Positions 5,216-5,497 of a stretch of 5,497 bases of DNA are shown here, piece after piece. The translations under genes were made by a program, and so were the position numbers. Position 1 is the first letter of the stretch; each line of letters opens with the position of its first letter. This DNA comes from Anaerolineae bacterium (GTDB taxonomy: Bacteria > Chloroflexota > Anaerolineae > 4572-78 > NAK82): the NCBI GenBank assembly GCA_030597485.1, contig JAUVRU010000183.1, positions 1 through 5,497 of the forward strand, in the 5' to 3' direction. Under the pieces are notes generated by a model. That model was given only the letters and a program-made list of their open reading frames with translations, searched no databases and was not told the DNA's origin.

Positions 5216-5497
5216 GCGTCATCGGCAGGTCGTGATCGCTGTCGCGGAGCCTCTGCGGAGCAGTAACGGAATAGCCGGCGCCGAATCAGTCCGTCGTTGT
5301 GCTGGTTGCCGATGGGGAGTTGCAGAAGATGCCCGACCGCGGCGCCTCCAGCGAGACATACCCCTCCCCAGACGACACACAGCACGCTGATACTCGCAGT
5401 ATGACTGGTAGGTGGATGGAATGCTGCAGCTGGCGAAGGCCCGGAAGCGGCTGTCTGTGCGGTCAGCGGTCAGACGGCCGCGGTGTCGCCTTGATCG
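5216..5497. other. Right-end region with no supported gene
   Basis: The 282 bases after the glycosylase stop show no clear rho-independent terminator: ACGGA (5266-5270) and TCCGT (5290-5294) could pair around CGGCGCCG, but no T run follows. ATACT-CGC-AGTAT (5391-5403) is a small perfect inverted repeat. A plus frame from ATG 5329, with GGGGAG 9 nt upstream, is open to the window edge (56 codons), but its second half is rich in Trp, Cys, Arg and Gly and looks non-coding. Minus frames here are Arg-rich shadows. A minus-strand gene could end near 5470 at the edge, but too little is visible to say. Confidence 0.5.

Noticed and set aside
5266..5294. Possible terminator hairpin ACGGA/TCCGT after the glycosylase
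   Set aside because: Five-base stem with a 19-nt loop and no downstream T run.
5391..5403. Inverted repeat ATACT-CGC-AGTAT as a terminator or operator
   Set aside because: Only 5 bp of stem, no T run, and no gene close enough to give it a role.
5329..5497. Plus-strand frame from ATG 5329 open to the right edge
   Set aside because: There is a fair GGGGAG 9 nt upstream, but the second half is Trp/Cys/Arg/Gly-rich and unlike a protein; too short at the edge to support.

Overview
The window looks like a piece of a chromosome from a moderately GC-rich bacterium, probably a member of the Chloroflexota (Anaerolineae or Caldilineae type). That placement is an inference. It rests on two adjacent exported proteins with long Pro/Thr/Ser-rich tethers, a C39-like peptidase fused to TPR repeats, and a MurJ of the 'LPD-FLF-VAGGALATAFIP' type. 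No marker gene is present to prove it.

Left part, minus strand, 3709 down to 1: a tightly packed cell-envelope operon. In order of transcription it encodes (a) a secreted M23/LytM zinc peptidase, (b) an exported, possibly lipid-anchored TolB-like beta-propeller protein behind a Pro/Thr-rich linker, (c) a membrane-anchored C39-family cysteine peptidase domain with C-terminal TPR repeats, and (d) the first 84 residues of a MurJ/MviN-family lipid II flippase that runs off the left edge. The junctions are a 1-nt overlap (TAGTG), a 4-nt overlap (GTGA) and a 3-nt gap, so translational coupling is very likely. The products fit one theme: one integral membrane carrier for a cell-wall precursor, plus three extracytoplasmic proteins that cut or bind at the cell surface.

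Middle part, 3710 to 4327: a divergent regulatory region. A good sigma70-type promoter (TTGACA, 16 nt, GATACT) points left toward the operon. Between it and the M23 gene lie two candidate small reading frames (46 and 28 codons) linked to each other and to the M23 start by TGATG and ATGAATGA overlaps; a 9-nt perfect Shine-Dalgarno stretch precedes the second. An extended -10 promoter (TGGTATAAT) points right, and a perfect 14-bp palindrome fills its spacer, a likely operator.

Right part, plus strand, 4328 to 5215: one gene for a helix-hairpin-helix (HhH-GPD) DNA glycosylase of the AlkA/3-methyladenine glycosylase II group, preceded by a leader of about 175 nt and a possible 5-codon upstream frame that overlaps its start. 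The last 282 bases hold no gene I can support.

The most interesting material is the coupled envelope operon, the two small frames at its head, and the operator-like palindrome in the glycosylase promoter.
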